Shown: positions 9,356 through 18,177 of the stretch, piece by piece
How positions within the stretch are numbered: the stretch's first letter is position 1
How the letters are laid out: each line of letters begins with the position of its first letter
From: Pseudomonas fluorescens
GTDB lineage: Bacteria; Pseudomonadota; Gammaproteobacteria; Pseudomonadales; Pseudomonadaceae
DNA: 64,000 bases
Direction of reading: 5' to 3'
Assembly (NCBI RefSeq): GCF_902498065.1
Contig: NZ_CABVIR010000003.1
Location: forward strand, 124,001 to 188,000
Notes under the pieces: model-generated
Database searches by the model: none
What the model was told of the DNA's origin: nothing
The model's input: only the letters and a program-made list of their open reading frames with translations
Translations under genes and position numbers: made by a program

Positions 9356-9844
9356 TCAACGCTTGGTGTTGGAACGGATATTCCAGCCGAACTTGATCGG
9401 GCCGCCGTCCTTGGTGCCGTCGGCTTTCTGCGGCTGGTAGTCGACCATCACCTGGGCAAAGTTCAGGGTGACGTTTTCGGTCAGGCGATCATCGCTACCC
9501 GAGCCGCCGGTGCTCAGGGAAGTGATCAGCACTTCTTCCAGGTTGATGATCATGTACTCGACCTGGCTTTCGCCGCCGGCCTTGCGCACGGTCAGCTTGA
9601 CCTTGTCGATGTGCTTGCCGCTGGCGCAGTGCATCATCAGGTTCGGTGTGGCCTTGTCGACGTATTTGGTCAGCGACAGGTCCTGGATATTCACCTTGCC
9701 GGCACCGCCGCCGCTGCCCACGTGCATGTTGCCGGACTGAGCCATGCCCCAGCTCCAGTTCAAGACGTCGATTTCGTCCTTGTGGGCCTTGTCCATGGAC
9801 TCGCCCTTGATGTCGCCGATCTTGATGAAAATATCAACAGCCAT
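9356..9844 (-). CDS. hcp: Hcp tube protein (TssD), first system
   Basis: 162 residues from ATG 9844 (MAVDIFIKIGDIKGES), with GGGAGA eight bases upstream. An in-frame start at 9871 would add residues unlike the family. Hcp1-family blocks include VLNWSWGMAQSGNMHVGSG, LSLTKYVDKATP and NLMMHCASGKHIDKV. Hcp hexamers stack into the inner tube that is fired out with bound effectors. The gene is the third step after tssBC and is set off by a structured leader upstream and a terminator downstream, which suits a product needed in large amounts. Confidence 0.97.
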   Translation of the reverse strand: MAVDIFIKIGDIKGESMDKAHKDEIDVLNWSWGMAQSGNMHVGSGGGAGKVNIQDLSLTKYVDKATPNLMMHCASGKHIDKVKLTVRKAGGESQVEYMIINLEEVLITSLSTGGSGSDDRLTENVTLNFAQVMVDYQPQKADGTKDGGPIKFGWNIRSNTKR

Positions 9845-9856
9845 GTTTTCTCCCTG

Positions 9857-9872
9857 TGTGGTCTCTACCACA
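9857..9872 (-). promoter_or_regulatory. Perfect hairpin in the hcp leader next to the ribosome-binding site
   Basis: TGTGGT-CTCT-ACCACA is a perfect 6-base inverted repeat with a 4-base loop. On the minus strand it ends a few bases before the CAGGGAGA Shine-Dalgarno region of hcp. It could influence translation or RNA stability. The role is inferred from position only. Confidence 0.4.
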
Positions 9873-9952
9873 TTGTTTGGTTAACGCCGACCTTGCGAAA
9901 TCTGTTCTGCTGAAGGGGGTTCAAGGTGATCTCCAACCAAATGAAGACCCCA

Positions 9953-9980
9953 GTGGGAGCGAGCAGGCTCGCTCCCACAT
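9953..9980. repeat. Single REP-like palindrome between tssC and hcp
   Basis: GTGGGAGCGAGC-AG-GCTCGCTCCCAC is a perfect palindrome of the same type as the REP pair at 1713-1803. It lies in the 163-base gap between tssC and hcp. On the plus strand it is followed by a short T run, but in the direction of the operon it is not, so RNA 3'-end protection is as likely as termination. Confidence 0.7.
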
Positions 9981-10007
9981 TTTTACCGTGTACCGTTCAG
10001 CAGGTTT

Positions 10008-11501
10008 TTATGCGCCTTTGGCCGAAGGCAGCTTGGATACCAGGCGCAGCGACACGGTCAGACCTTCGAGCTGATAGTGCGGGCGCAGGTAGAACCTGGA
10101 GTTGTAGTACCCCGGGTTGCCTTCCACGTCCTCGACGATCACTTCGGCCGCAGCCAATGGGTGCTGGGCCTTGGTGGTTTCGGTGGAGTGCGCCGGATCA
10201 CCGTCGACGTAGTTGAGAATCCAGTCCTGCAACCAACGCTGCATTTCGTCCTTCTCTTTGAAGGAGCCGATCTTGTCGCGCACGATGCACTTCAAGTAAT
10301 GAGCGAAACGGCAGGTGGCGAACAGGTACGGCAGGCGCGCGGCCAGGTTCGCGTTGGCGGTGGCGTCCGGGTCGTCGTACTCGGCCGGTTTCTGCAACGA
10401 CTGGGCGCCGATGAACGCGGCGAAGTCGGTGTTTTTCTTGTGCAGCAGCGGCATGAAACCGTTCTTCGCCAGTTCCGCTTCACGGCGGTCCGAAATGGCG
10501 ATTTCGGTCGGGCACTTCATGTCCACGCCACCATCGTCGGTCGGGAAGGTGTGCGCCGGCAGGTTTTCCACTTCACCGCCAGACTCCACGCCACGAATGC
10601 GCGAGCACCAGCCGAAGTGCTTGAACGAGCGGTTGATGTTCACCGCCATTGCATAAGCTGCGTTGGCCCACGTGTATTTGGAGCTGTCGGCACCGTCGGT
10701 GCTTTCTTCGAAGGCGAAGGCCTCCACCGGATCGGTCTTGGCGCCATATGGCAGACGCGCAAGGAAGCGCGGCATGGTCAGGCCGATGTAGCGCGAGTCT
10801 TCCGATTCACGCAGCGAGCGCCAGCCGGCGTATTCCGGGGTGGTGAAGATTTTGGTCAGATCGCGCGGGTTCGACAGTTCCTGCCACGAGCCCATGCCCA
10901 TCACGGTCGGCGAGGCGGCTGCGATGAATGGGGCGTGCATGGCGGCGCAGACTTTCGACAACTCGCCCAGCAACTCGACATCCGGCGGCGACTGGTCGAA
11001 GTAGTAATCGCCCACGAGGCAACCGTAAGGTTCGCCGCCGAACTGGCCGTATTCTTCCTCGTACATCTTCTTGAAGATCGGGCTCTGGTCCCACGCGGTG
11101 CCCTTGAATTTCTTCAGGGTCTTGTGCAGATCGGTCTTGGAGATGTTGAGCACGCGGATCTTGAGCTGCTCGTCGCTCTCGGTGTTGTTGACCAGGTAAT
11201 GCAGGCCACGCCAGGCGCTTTCCAGTTGCTGGAAGTCGGGGTGGTGAATGACCTGATTGACCTGAGCGGTGAGCTTGGCGTCGATGGCGGCAATGATCGA
11301 CTCGATCGACTTGATCGCGTCGTTGGACACCAGGTCGGTCTGCGCCAGGGCCTGTTCGGCCAGGGTGCGCACGGCGGTCTCGACGGCTTCGCGGGCACGG
11401 TCGGTCTTGGGTTTGAATTCTTGCAGCAGCAGGGAGGCGAACTCGCTGGCTTCTTCGGTGGTGCTCAGTGTCTGAGCGTCTGCACGTACTGAATCGGTCA
11501 T
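10008..11501 (-). CDS. tssC: T6SS sheath large subunit TssC, first system
   Basis: About 497 residues, normal for TssC/VipB. Family blocks include HHPDFQQLESAWRGLHYLV, EYGQFGGEPYGCLVGDYYFD, WQELSNPRDLTKIF, SEDSRYIGLTMPRFLARLPYG, and the C-terminal PGYYNSRFYLRPHYQLEG. TssB and TssC form the contractile sheath. An upstream ATG at 11507 exists; 11501 (MTDSVRADAQ) has the better spacing from AGGA. The gap to tssB is about 15 bases. Confidence 0.97.
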   Translation of the reverse strand: MTDSVRADAQTLSTTEEASEFASLLLQEFKPKTDRAREAVETAVRTLAEQALAQTDLVSNDAIKSIESIIAAIDAKLTAQVNQVIHHPDFQQLESAWRGLHYLVNNTESDEQLKIRVLNISKTDLHKTLKKFKGTAWDQSPIFKKMYEEEYGQFGGEPYGCLVGDYYFDQSPPDVELLGELSKVCAAMHAPFIAAASPTVMGMGSWQELSNPRDLTKIFTTPEYAGWRSLRESEDSRYIGLTMPRFLARLPYGAKTDPVEAFAFEESTDGADSSKYTWANAAYAMAVNINRSFKHFGWCSRIRGVESGGEVENLPAHTFPTDDGGVDMKCPTEIAISDRREAELAKNGFMPLLHKKNTDFAAFIGAQSLQKPAEYDDPDATANANLAARLPYLFATCRFAHYLKCIVRDKIGSFKEKDEMQRWLQDWILNYVDGDPAHSTETTKAQHPLAAAEVIVEDVEGNPGYYNSRFYLRPHYQLEGLTVSLRLVSKLPSAKGA

Positions 11502-11516
11502 GATCATTCGTCCTGA

Positions 11517-12026
11517 TTAAGCCTGAGGCTCGGCTGGCTTCGGCGCACTGGCAAGCGCCTGGAGCAGCGCCGGATCCTTGATGGCCTTCATGATGATTTC
11601 TTCGGCGCCAATCTTGCCGTCCATGTAAGTCAGCAGGTTGGCGAGCTGGGTGCGTGCTTCGAGCAGCTTGTTCAGCGAGTCGACCTTGCGCGCCACGGCG
11701 GCAGGGCTGAAGTCGTCCATGCTTTCAAAGGTGATGTCCAGGCTCAGGTTGCCTTCGCCGGTCAGCTCGTTGGGCACGTGGAACGCGACGCGTGGCTGCA
11801 TGGCCTTGAGACGCGAGTCGAAGTTGTCGACATCCACTTCGAGGAACTTGCGATCGGCCACAGGCGCCAGCGGCTCGGCGGGCTTGCCGGCGAGGTCTGC
11901 CATGACGCCCATGACGAAAGGCAACTGGACCTTTTTCTCGGCGCCGTAGAGCTCGACGTCGTACTCGATCTGCACTCGAGGCGCGCGGTTGCGCGCGATG
12001 AATTTCTGAGAACTTTGCTTCGCCAC
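11517..12026 (-). CDS. tssB: T6SS sheath small subunit TssB, first system
   Basis: 169 residues starting at a GTG (AGGAG seven bases upstream). Family features are NRAPRVQIEYDVELYGAEKKVQLPF (read as NRAPRVQIEYDVEL then YGAEKKVQLPF), VMADLAGKP, DNFDSRLKAMQPRVAF, and SLDITFESMDDFSP. It interlocks with TssC to build the sheath. It follows tssA by 80 bases and is clearly co-transcribed with tssC. Confidence 0.96.
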   Translation of the reverse strand: MAKQSSQKFIARNRAPRVQIEYDVELYGAEKKVQLPFVMGVMADLAGKPAEPLAPVADRKFLEVDVDNFDSRLKAMQPRVAFHVPNELTGEGNLSLDITFESMDDFSPAAVARKVDSLNKLLEARTQLANLLTYMDGKIGAEEIIMKAIKDPALLQALASAPKPAEPQA

Positions 12027-12106
12027 GTTGCTGCTCCTGGTCGCTTAAGCGACGGTGTTGGCGTCACCGATGGGACCGGTGACGTGACTGCGTGATCCGT
12101 TCGCTT

Positions 12107-13132
12107 TTATTCGCTGTCTGGTCCGCGCAGATTTTCAAATTGACTCATGCCGTCGGGAATCAGATTGCGCACGATGGCCGCAAAGTCGGCGTGCACCAGA
12201 TTCTTCGCCCGGTTCAACAGCACCGGCAGCGGGCTGGAAGGCTCATGACGGGTGTAGTACGCAAGAATCCGGTCCAGGCTGCGCAGCACGTCGTCGCGGT
12301 TGTTGATCTCGCCAGTGCCGGTACTGCGCGGTGCGCTCGGTGCGGTGGCGTATTCAACCGGCGCGGCGCTGTCGTCGTCGAGGGTATCGGGCAGGGGGCT
12401 GTCGCCGCTCTGGGGGGCGAACTGGCCGAGGATCTGCAAGGCCATCTTGAGCGGTTGCTTCAATGGACCAAGGTCAACGCCCTGGGCGGAACCGATTTGT
12501 TCGCTGACCTGTTGCTCGATGGCCTCGGCGACGCTGCGAGCCTCGTGCAAAGCAGCGCGGGTGATTTCCAACTGTTCGGGATCGCTGTCGAGGAACGCCC
12601 CGGCGAGCTGCTCGGCGCCGAGGTTTTCGTCAGGGAAGCTTTGCAGGCCGCTGGCGTTGGCGGCGGCGCGCAGGCTGACAGGGCCAAAGGTACGCGAGCG
12701 GGCCAGGATGCTTTCGCGCAGCAGGCGAATGGTGACATCGGACGTCAGGCCGGCGAGGGCATTGATGCGCACGGTGGGGTCGTTGTCGTCTTCGGCATCG
12801 AGGCGCGGATGCAGGTCGGCCCAGTATTGCTTGAGCAACTCGCTGATCAGTGTCAGGACGCGGGCCAGACCGGTGACGCCTTCGAGGGCAAGGGAGCTTT
12901 GCAAAAGGAAATGGGTGATACGCAGGTCTTTGCTGCGTTGCAACATCTCCAGGCTTCGCTGCTGGATGCTGCGCCATTCAGGAGGTTCGGCAGGCAATAT
13001 CGAATCGCCCATGCTGCGCTCGGGCTTGCCTAGGGAATCGCGTTCCAGGTGCAAAAAATCCGCGTCATATTCCAGATCTTCGCCACAAGGCGAAGTCGCG
13101 GAAACGGCGGCGAGCAACAAAGGCACTTCCAC
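12107..13132 (-). CDS. tssA: T6SS cap/baseplate organiser TssA, first system (short form)
   Basis: The frame is open from 13177, but the likely start is the GTG at 13132 (reads VEVPLLLAAVSATSPCGEDLEYD), preceded by GGAGA, giving 341 residues. It has the ImpA N-terminal domain with SPCGEDLEYDADF and PEWRSIQQRSLEMLQRSKDLR, and a short C-terminal region ending FRNLIPDGMSQFE-like (here VRNLIPDGMSQFENL). TssA contacts the membrane complex and helps recruit baseplate and sheath. It is the first gene of the minus-strand arm and differs strongly in length from the 518-residue TssA of the second cluster. Confidence 0.92.
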   Translation of the reverse strand: MEVPLLLAAVSATSPCGEDLEYDADFLHLERDSLGKPERSMGDSILPAEPPEWRSIQQRSLEMLQRSKDLRITHFLLQSSLALEGVTGLARVLTLISELLKQYWADLHPRLDAEDDNDPTVRINALAGLTSDVTIRLLRESILARSRTFGPVSLRAAANASGLQSFPDENLGAEQLAGAFLDSDPEQLEITRAALHEARSVAEAIEQQVSEQIGSAQGVDLGPLKQPLKMALQILGQFAPQSGDSPLPDTLDDDSAAPVEYATAPSAPRSTGTGEINNRDDVLRSLDRILAYYTRHEPSSPLPVLLNRAKNLVHADFAAIVRNLIPDGMSQFENLRGPDSE

Positions 13133-13172
13133 TGAATTTGATCTCCATATCGCCCGCTCGAGAGTCGGGCAG

Positions 13173-13207
13173 TTCACATGTTAGTTCCAGGTGGAACTTC
13201 ACATGTT
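13173..13207 (-). promoter_or_regulatory. Repeat cluster upstream of tssA: inverted repeat flanked by a direct repeat
   Basis: A perfect inverted repeat AGTTCCA-GG-TGGAACT (13183-13198) sits between two copies of TTCACATGTT (13173-13182 and 13198-13207). It lies 40-75 bases before the tssA GTG, so it may be a regulator site or a leader structure. The rest of the 13133-13536 divergent gap is AT-richer than its surroundings. A TTGACA on the minus strand (13304-13309) could be a -35 element, but no good -10 goes with it. I found no convincing sigma-54 site. Confidence 0.4.
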
Positions 13208-13472
13208 TCCTTGCGTGTAATGGCCCTTTAGATGCTTGGTGATCTTAAAGTGCCATCATGTATATTCAAGAAGTTGTGCATTTTTGGTGTAGTACTTATG
13301 GCTTGTCAAGGTAAGCTATTTCCTCTGTGTGACAGATGTGAGGTGCTTAACAACCCGCGCGACCGATAGGTCGAGGTAGGCACTGATGCAGGTTTTTTGT
13401 CACGTAAGCCGGTTAAGATCAGCAATCATGCTGGTAAAAAGGCCGTTTTCCAGGTTGTTTGCAAGGGTTGTC

Positions 13473-13506
13473 GGCGAGTAGCACGGGCGTAGAGCCCTCA
13501 CTCGCC
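13473..13506 (+). promoter_or_regulatory. Two-tier stem-loop in the fha1 leader
   Basis: An outer 7-base stem GGCGAGT/ACTCGCC encloses an inner stem GGGC/GCCC with loop GTAGA. The structure ends 30 bases before the fha1 ATG; the ribosome site CAAGGAGG lies between them. CAAGGAGG resembles an RsmA/CsrA-type GGA motif, and RsmA is known to repress HSI-I in P. aeruginosa. Control of this leader by RsmA is inference. Confidence 0.45.
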
Positions 13507-13536
13507 CGCGCGCAAAGTGTTTAGCAAGGAGGCAAG

Positions 13537-14943
13537 ATGTCGCTGTGTTTGACTATCACTAGTTATCACAAAATTACCCCTGGTCAGTGCTCTGAAAAAT
13601 CTATGAATCAGGGAGTGATGGCGATTGGCCGTAATTCTGATAATGACTGGATATTGCCCGACCCTGAGCGTTTGGTTTCCGGCAAACATTGCGTTATTCA
13701 ATACAAAGATGGCCGCTATTACTTAACCGATAACAGCACTAATGGTGTGGAATTGGTTAAGGCCGGTATTCGTTTGCGCAAGGGAAACAGCGAGCCATTG
13801 CAAGATGGCGAAGTTATTCGCATCGGTGATTACGAAATCCAGGCGCGCATCGATTTCAGTCTGCCGGTGACTGACAGCAACCCTTTCGCCGATTCGTCCA
13901 ACAGCTTCGAGGCCCTGATGGGGCGTCAGGGCGCCTTCGCGACTACTCCGACGTCGTTGCCCATGACACCACCTGCGCATTTTCAGGGCGTATCGGCCAT
14001 GGACACGATGCCGGACCTGTTCGACTTTCTGGCACCGACCACCGTCCCGCCGGCCACCCAGCCCGACCATGTCCCGGCCGAGCAGCACGACTTCCGCCCA
14101 CCGACCCCGATTACCCACCCAACGCCTGTGATCGAGACTGCGCCGCTGACGTCAACGCCGGTGATTCCGGAAGATTGGGACCTGTTCAGCGACAAGCCTG
14201 CGCCGGTGACGGTTGCCCCCTTGCCTGTTGCAGAGGTCGCGCCGCCCCCCCTGCCTCAAGTCAGCGCACCGATCGAGCCAGCACCCTTGCGCGAACCGCC
14301 CGCGGCCATCGTCGAGAGCCCGGTCAATCCGGTCAGCCCGGCCAATAATTCTCAACCCGACCTGTTGCAAGCCTTCCTGCGTGGAGCCGGGCTGGATCAG
14401 TTGCGCCTGGACAAGGCCCAGGCCGAAGCGCAGATGGAAAGCATCGGCCGCAGTTATCGGCTGATGGTCGAAGGCCTGATCGATGTCTTGCGCGCCCGCA
14501 GCAGTCTCAAGGGCGAGTTCCGCATTCAGCAGACGATGATTCAACCGGTGGAAAACAACCCGCTGAAATTCGCTCCCAATGTCGATGAAGCATTGCTGTT
14601 GCTGTTGCGCCACAGCAATCAGGCGTTCATGGCGCCGGACCTGGCGGTGCGCGACAGCTTCGATGACTTGCGTGCCCACCAATTGGCAGTGATGGCCGGT
14701 GTGGAAGCAGCCATCAAGCACCTGCTGGCGCGCTTCGAGCCGGCGCAACTGGAAGAGCGCATGGGCAAGCCCGGTGGCCTGTCGAGCATTTTCAATGGCT
14801 CGCGACAGGCCCAGTACTGGCAACAGTTCACCGAGCTCTACAGCAATATTTCCCGTGAGGCCCAAGAGGATTTCCAAGACCTGTTCGGTCGGGAGTTCAG
14901 CCGCGCCTACGAAGAACACAGTACGAGGCAGCGTCGCGGCTGA
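13537..14943 (+). CDS. fha1: FHA-domain scaffold protein Fha1 (TagH)
   Basis: 468 residues. An N-terminal FHA domain (about 25-100) shows IGRNSDNDWILPDP, LVSGKHCVIQY and LTDNSTNGVEL, the phosphothreonine-binding loops. A long proline-rich linker (about 130-280) leads to the C-terminal T6SS FHA-associated domain (about 285-460). In HSI-I, Fha1 is phosphorylated by PpkA and then promotes assembly; PpkA and PppA are encoded downstream here. AAGGAGG is seven bases before the ATG. It is the first gene of the plus-strand arm. Confidence 0.94.
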   Translation: MSLCLTITSYHKITPGQCSEKSMNQGVMAIGRNSDNDWILPDPERLVSGKHCVIQYKDGRYYLTDNSTNGVELVKAGIRLRKGNSEPLQDGEVIRIGDYEIQARIDFSLPVTDSNPFADSSNSFEALMGRQGAFATTPTSLPMTPPAHFQGVSAMDTMPDLFDFLAPTTVPPATQPDHVPAEQHDFRPPTPITHPTPVIETAPLTSTPVIPEDWDLFSDKPAPVTVAPLPVAEVAPPPLPQVSAPIEPAPLREPPAAIVESPVNPVSPANNSQPDLLQAFLRGAGLDQLRLDKAQAEAQMESIGRSYRLMVEGLIDVLRARSSLKGEFRIQQTMIQPVENNPLKFAPNVDEALLLLLRHSNQAFMAPDLAVRDSFDDLRAHQLAVMAGVEAAIKHLLARFEPAQLEERMGKPGGLSSIFNGSRQAQYWQQFTELYSNISREAQEDFQDLFGREFSRAYEEHSTRQRRG

Positions 14944-15015
14944 GCGCCGCCTTACAACGCCATTCATAGCAAAAAACGGAACAACGGATAGCTGAAACGT
15001 CATTGAGGACGCAGG

Positions 15016-15522
15016 ATGATTCCCAGGTTTTTATTCGCAGTTGCCACCGCGCTTCTGCTGGCCGCGTGCGCAAAGGATACGGTCAAACCCGAGGCCGCTG
15101 AGGCCGAGGCCGACACCGCCGCCGTCGAGTTGCACTTCCACGCCATCGCCGGCCTCAACCCCGGCACCACCGGCCAACCGGCCCCGGTCCGGGTGCGCAT
15201 TTTCGAACTGAAAAATGCTGCCACCTTCGGCCGTTCCGATTATTTCGCCCTGGCCGAACGGGCCCAGGCAACGCTCGGCGCAGATCTGATCGACCAGGAC
15301 GAAGTGCTGGTCCAGCCCGGCCAGCAATTGAGCCTGCAACGCGACCTCGACCCGGCCACCCGCCACATCGGTGTGCTGGTGGGGTATCGCGAACTGGATC
15401 AGGCGCAGTGGCGCACGGTGATGAATGTCCCGCCGCGCCAGTACACCGAATACCAGATCAGCCTCGATGTGCGCGCCGTGCGCAGCGCCATCGTGGTTCC
15501 CCCATCCAGCCCTGCCCAATAA
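15016..15522 (+). CDS. tssJ: T6SS outer-membrane lipoprotein TssJ, first system
   Basis: 168 residues with a lipoprotein signal ending LLLAAC (Cys about 18). The mature beta-sandwich shows family blocks AVELHFHAIAGLNPG, PVRVRIFELKNAATF, FALAERAQATLGADL and HIGVLVGYREL. TssJ anchors TssM to the outer membrane. It lies between fha1 and tssK, which starts 15 bases after it. Confidence 0.94.
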   Translation: MIPRFLFAVATALLLAACAKDTVKPEAAEAEADTAAVELHFHAIAGLNPGTTGQPAPVRVRIFELKNAATFGRSDYFALAERAQATLGADLIDQDEVLVQPGQQLSLQRDLDPATRHIGVLVGYRELDQAQWRTVMNVPPRQYTEYQISLDVRAVRSAIVVPPSSPAQ

Positions 15523-15537
15523 GCAATCGGAGCTCCC

Positions 15538-16872
15538 ATGTCCTGGAACAATCGCGTGGTCTGGTCAGAAGGCATGTTCATTGGAACGCAGCATTTCCAA
15601 CAGCATGACCGTTACCTTGAAAACCTCATCGATGCCCGTAGCCGCCCGTTGTCGGCCGGCGCCTGGGGTTTTTCCGAATTGCTGATCGATCAGGGCCTGT
15701 TGGCCCAGGGCAAACTGGCCATCATCTCGGCGCGGGGCCTGTTGCCGGACGGCACGCCATTTAACATTCCCCAGGATGACCTGGCGCCGAGCCCGCTGAA
15801 TGTCGACGACAACCTGCGCGATGGTTTGGTGTACCTGGCCTTGCCGCTCAAGCGCGCCGGTGCCCGGGACACCGTTGATGACGGCGAAACCCTGGGCGCT
15901 GCGCGCTACGTGAGCCAGGTGCGCGAAGTACGGGACGACAACGCGCCGTTCGAAAACCGTGCGCCGGTGGCCGTGGGTTCGAGGGCGCTGCGATTGTTGA
16001 TAGCCGAAGATGGCATCAGCGACTACGCCGCCATCGGCCTGGTGCGAATCAAGGAGAAACGCGCCGACCGCGCCCTGGTGCTCGACGACACTTACGTTCC
16101 GCCCTTGCTGGATGTGTCCGCCTCCAAACCGCTGGCCGCGTTTCGCAGCGAACTGCTGGGCCTGTTGCACCAACGAGGCGAAGCCCTCGCCGGGCGGGTG
16201 GTGGCGTCCGGTGCCGGCGGTGCCTCGGAAATTGCCGACTTCATGCTGCTGCAACTGGTCAACCGCGCTCAGCCGTTGATCCAGCACTTGAGCCAGTTGA
16301 GTCCGTTGCACCCCGAGCGGTTCTACAGCGAACTGGTGAGCCTGGCCGGTGAGTTCTCGACCTTTACCGCTTCCGGGAGGCGACCGCAGGAATACCCGCA
16401 GTACCAGCACGATAACCTGGCGCTGAGTTTTGCGCCGGTGGTGCAAGCCTTGCGTGAAGCGCTCTCGATGTTGATCGACAGCAAGGCCACGCCGATTCCG
16501 ATTGTCGAAAAAGCCTACGGCGTCCATGTCGCGATGTTGGCCGACAAGACCCTGCTCGACAGCGCCAGCTTCATCCTGGTGGTGCGCGCCGACGTGCCCG
16601 CCGAAACCCTGCGCGGCCACTTCGGCCAACAGAGCAAAGTCGGCTCGGTGGAGCACATCCGCAATCTGGTTAACCTGCAATTGCCGGGCATCGGCCTACT
16701 GCCGCTGCCGGTGGCACCACGGCAACTTCCTTACCACGCCGGCTCCACCTATTACGAATTGGACCGGGGCAGCGAGCATTGGCAGCAACTGGCCAACTCC
16801 GGCGGTTTTGCGTTCCACATCGCGGGGCAGTTCCCGGGGTTGAACCTGGCGTTCTGGGCGATCCGAGGATAA
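15538..16872 (+). CDS. tssK: T6SS baseplate adaptor TssK, first system
   Basis: 444 residues starting MSWNNRVVWSEGMFIGTQHFQQHDRY, the highly conserved TssK N-terminus. Other blocks are ADFMLLQLVNRAQPLIQHL, LHPERFYSELVSLAGEFSTF and the C-terminal GGFAFHIAGQFPGLNLAFWAIR. TssK trimers link the baseplate to the TssLM membrane complex. GGAG precedes the ATG. Confidence 0.97.
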   Translation: MSWNNRVVWSEGMFIGTQHFQQHDRYLENLIDARSRPLSAGAWGFSELLIDQGLLAQGKLAIISARGLLPDGTPFNIPQDDLAPSPLNVDDNLRDGLVYLALPLKRAGARDTVDDGETLGAARYVSQVREVRDDNAPFENRAPVAVGSRALRLLIAEDGISDYAAIGLVRIKEKRADRALVLDDTYVPPLLDVSASKPLAAFRSELLGLLHQRGEALAGRVVASGAGGASEIADFMLLQLVNRAQPLIQHLSQLSPLHPERFYSELVSLAGEFSTFTASGRRPQEYPQYQHDNLALSFAPVVQALREALSMLIDSKATPIPIVEKAYGVHVAMLADKTLLDSASFILVVRADVPAETLRGHFGQQSKVGSVEHIRNLVNLQLPGIGLLPLPVAPRQLPYHAGSTYYELDRGSEHWQQLANSGGFAFHIAGQFPGLNLAFWAIRG

Positions 16873-16878
16873 ACCGCG

Positions 16879-18177
16879 ATGAACAATGACGATCGTACCC
16901 AGTTCATGCCGACCCCCGGTGGTCGTGGCGCCGACCCGGTCCGCCCGGCGGCTGGCCGCGCCCAGCCCGCGCCGCTTTCGATGCCGGCTGCGCCGCTCGT
17001 GAGCGACAAAGCCGAAGGTCTCAACCCCCTGGAGAGCGCCGCTGGCCCGCTGCTGGCTCTGCTGACCCGCTTGCGCAACACCATCGCCCATCCGGCGCCG
17101 GCGAGCCTGCGGGCGCAATTGTTGGCCTACCTGCGCCAGTTCGAGGAGCGCGCCGAGGCCGCCGGCGTGGTGCGCAACGATGTGTTGCTGGCCCGTTACG
17201 CCTTGTGCACCGCCCTGGATGAAGCGGTGTTAAGTACGCCGTGGGGCGGCACCAGCGACTGGGGTAAACAGAGCCTGCTGATCACCGTGCACAACGAAGC
17301 CTGGGGCGGCGAGAAGGTGTTCCAGCTATTGGAACATTGTCTGCAAAGCCCCCGCGAACGTTTGTACCTGCTGGAGCTGTTGTACCTGTGCATGTGCCTG
17401 GGTTTCGAAGGGCGCTATCGGGTCATGAACGACGGTCGCAGCCAACTGGAAGCCTTGCGTGAGCGCACCAGTGCGGTCATCCGCAGCGCCCGTGGCGATT
17501 ACGAGCGTGAACTCTCGCCCCATTGGCGCGGCGTCACCGTGGCCCGCGATCGGCTGGCGCAATTCATGCCGCCATGGATCGCCGTGGTCATCGGCGTGGC
17601 GTTGCTGCTGGCGCTGCTGTTCGGCCTGCGCTTGAAACTGGCTTCCGATGCTGAACCGGTGTTCAAGAACATCCATGCCCTGGGCGAAATCCCGGTGCAG
17701 GCCATCGACCGTCCGGTGGTGCAACCGAAACTGATCGAGCGCCCGCGTCTGGCAGGCTTCCTGGCCGATGAAATCAAGGCCGGTCGGGTGGCCGTGGAAG
17801 ATGCCGTTGACCGTTCAGTGGTGACCATCCGTGGCGATGAACTGTTCGCCTCGGGCAGCGCCAGCGTCGTCGACAATTTCCAGCCGCTGATGCTGCGCAT
17901 CGCCGATGCCATTCGCAAGGTCAAGGGTCAGGTCCGGGTGACCGGCCACAGCGACAATCGCCCGATTGCCACCCTGCGGTTTCCATCGAACTGGGCCTTG
18001 TCCGAGGCCCGGGCCGCTTCGGTGCAGCAAATCCTCTCGGCCAAGACCGGCCAGCCTGAGCGTTTCAGCGCCGAAGGCCGTAGCGACACCGAGCCGCTGG
18101 CCTCGAACGCTACAACAGAGGGCCGCGCACGCAATCGTCGGGTCGAAATCACAGTATTGGCGGAGGGGGTCGAGTGA
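16879..18177 (+). CDS. tssL: T6SS inner-membrane protein TssL with OmpA-like peptidoglycan-binding domain
   Basis: 432 residues in two parts. The DotU domain (about 45-230) has YALCTALDEAVLSTPWGG, HNEAWGGEKVFQLLEH and LYLCMCLGFEGRYRV, followed by one membrane segment (about 233-252). The C-terminal OmpA/MotB-like domain (about 300-430) has VTGHSDNRPIATLRFPSNW and LSEARAASVQQIL, which should hold peptidoglycan. The extended form anchors the complex to the wall, unlike the short TssL of the second cluster. It overlaps tssM by four bases (GTGA). Confidence 0.95.
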   Translation: MNNDDRTQFMPTPGGRGADPVRPAAGRAQPAPLSMPAAPLVSDKAEGLNPLESAAGPLLALLTRLRNTIAHPAPASLRAQLLAYLRQFEERAEAAGVVRNDVLLARYALCTALDEAVLSTPWGGTSDWGKQSLLITVHNEAWGGEKVFQLLEHCLQSPRERLYLLELLYLCMCLGFEGRYRVMNDGRSQLEALRERTSAVIRSARGDYERELSPHWRGVTVARDRLAQFMPPWIAVVIGVALLLALLFGLRLKLASDAEPVFKNIHALGEIPVQAIDRPVVQPKLIERPRLAGFLADEIKAGRVAVEDAVDRSVVTIRGDELFASGSASVVDNFQPLMLRIADAIRKVKGQVRVTGHSDNRPIATLRFPSNWALSEARAASVQQILSAKTGQPERFSAEGRSDTEPLASNATTEGRARNRRVEITVLAEGVE

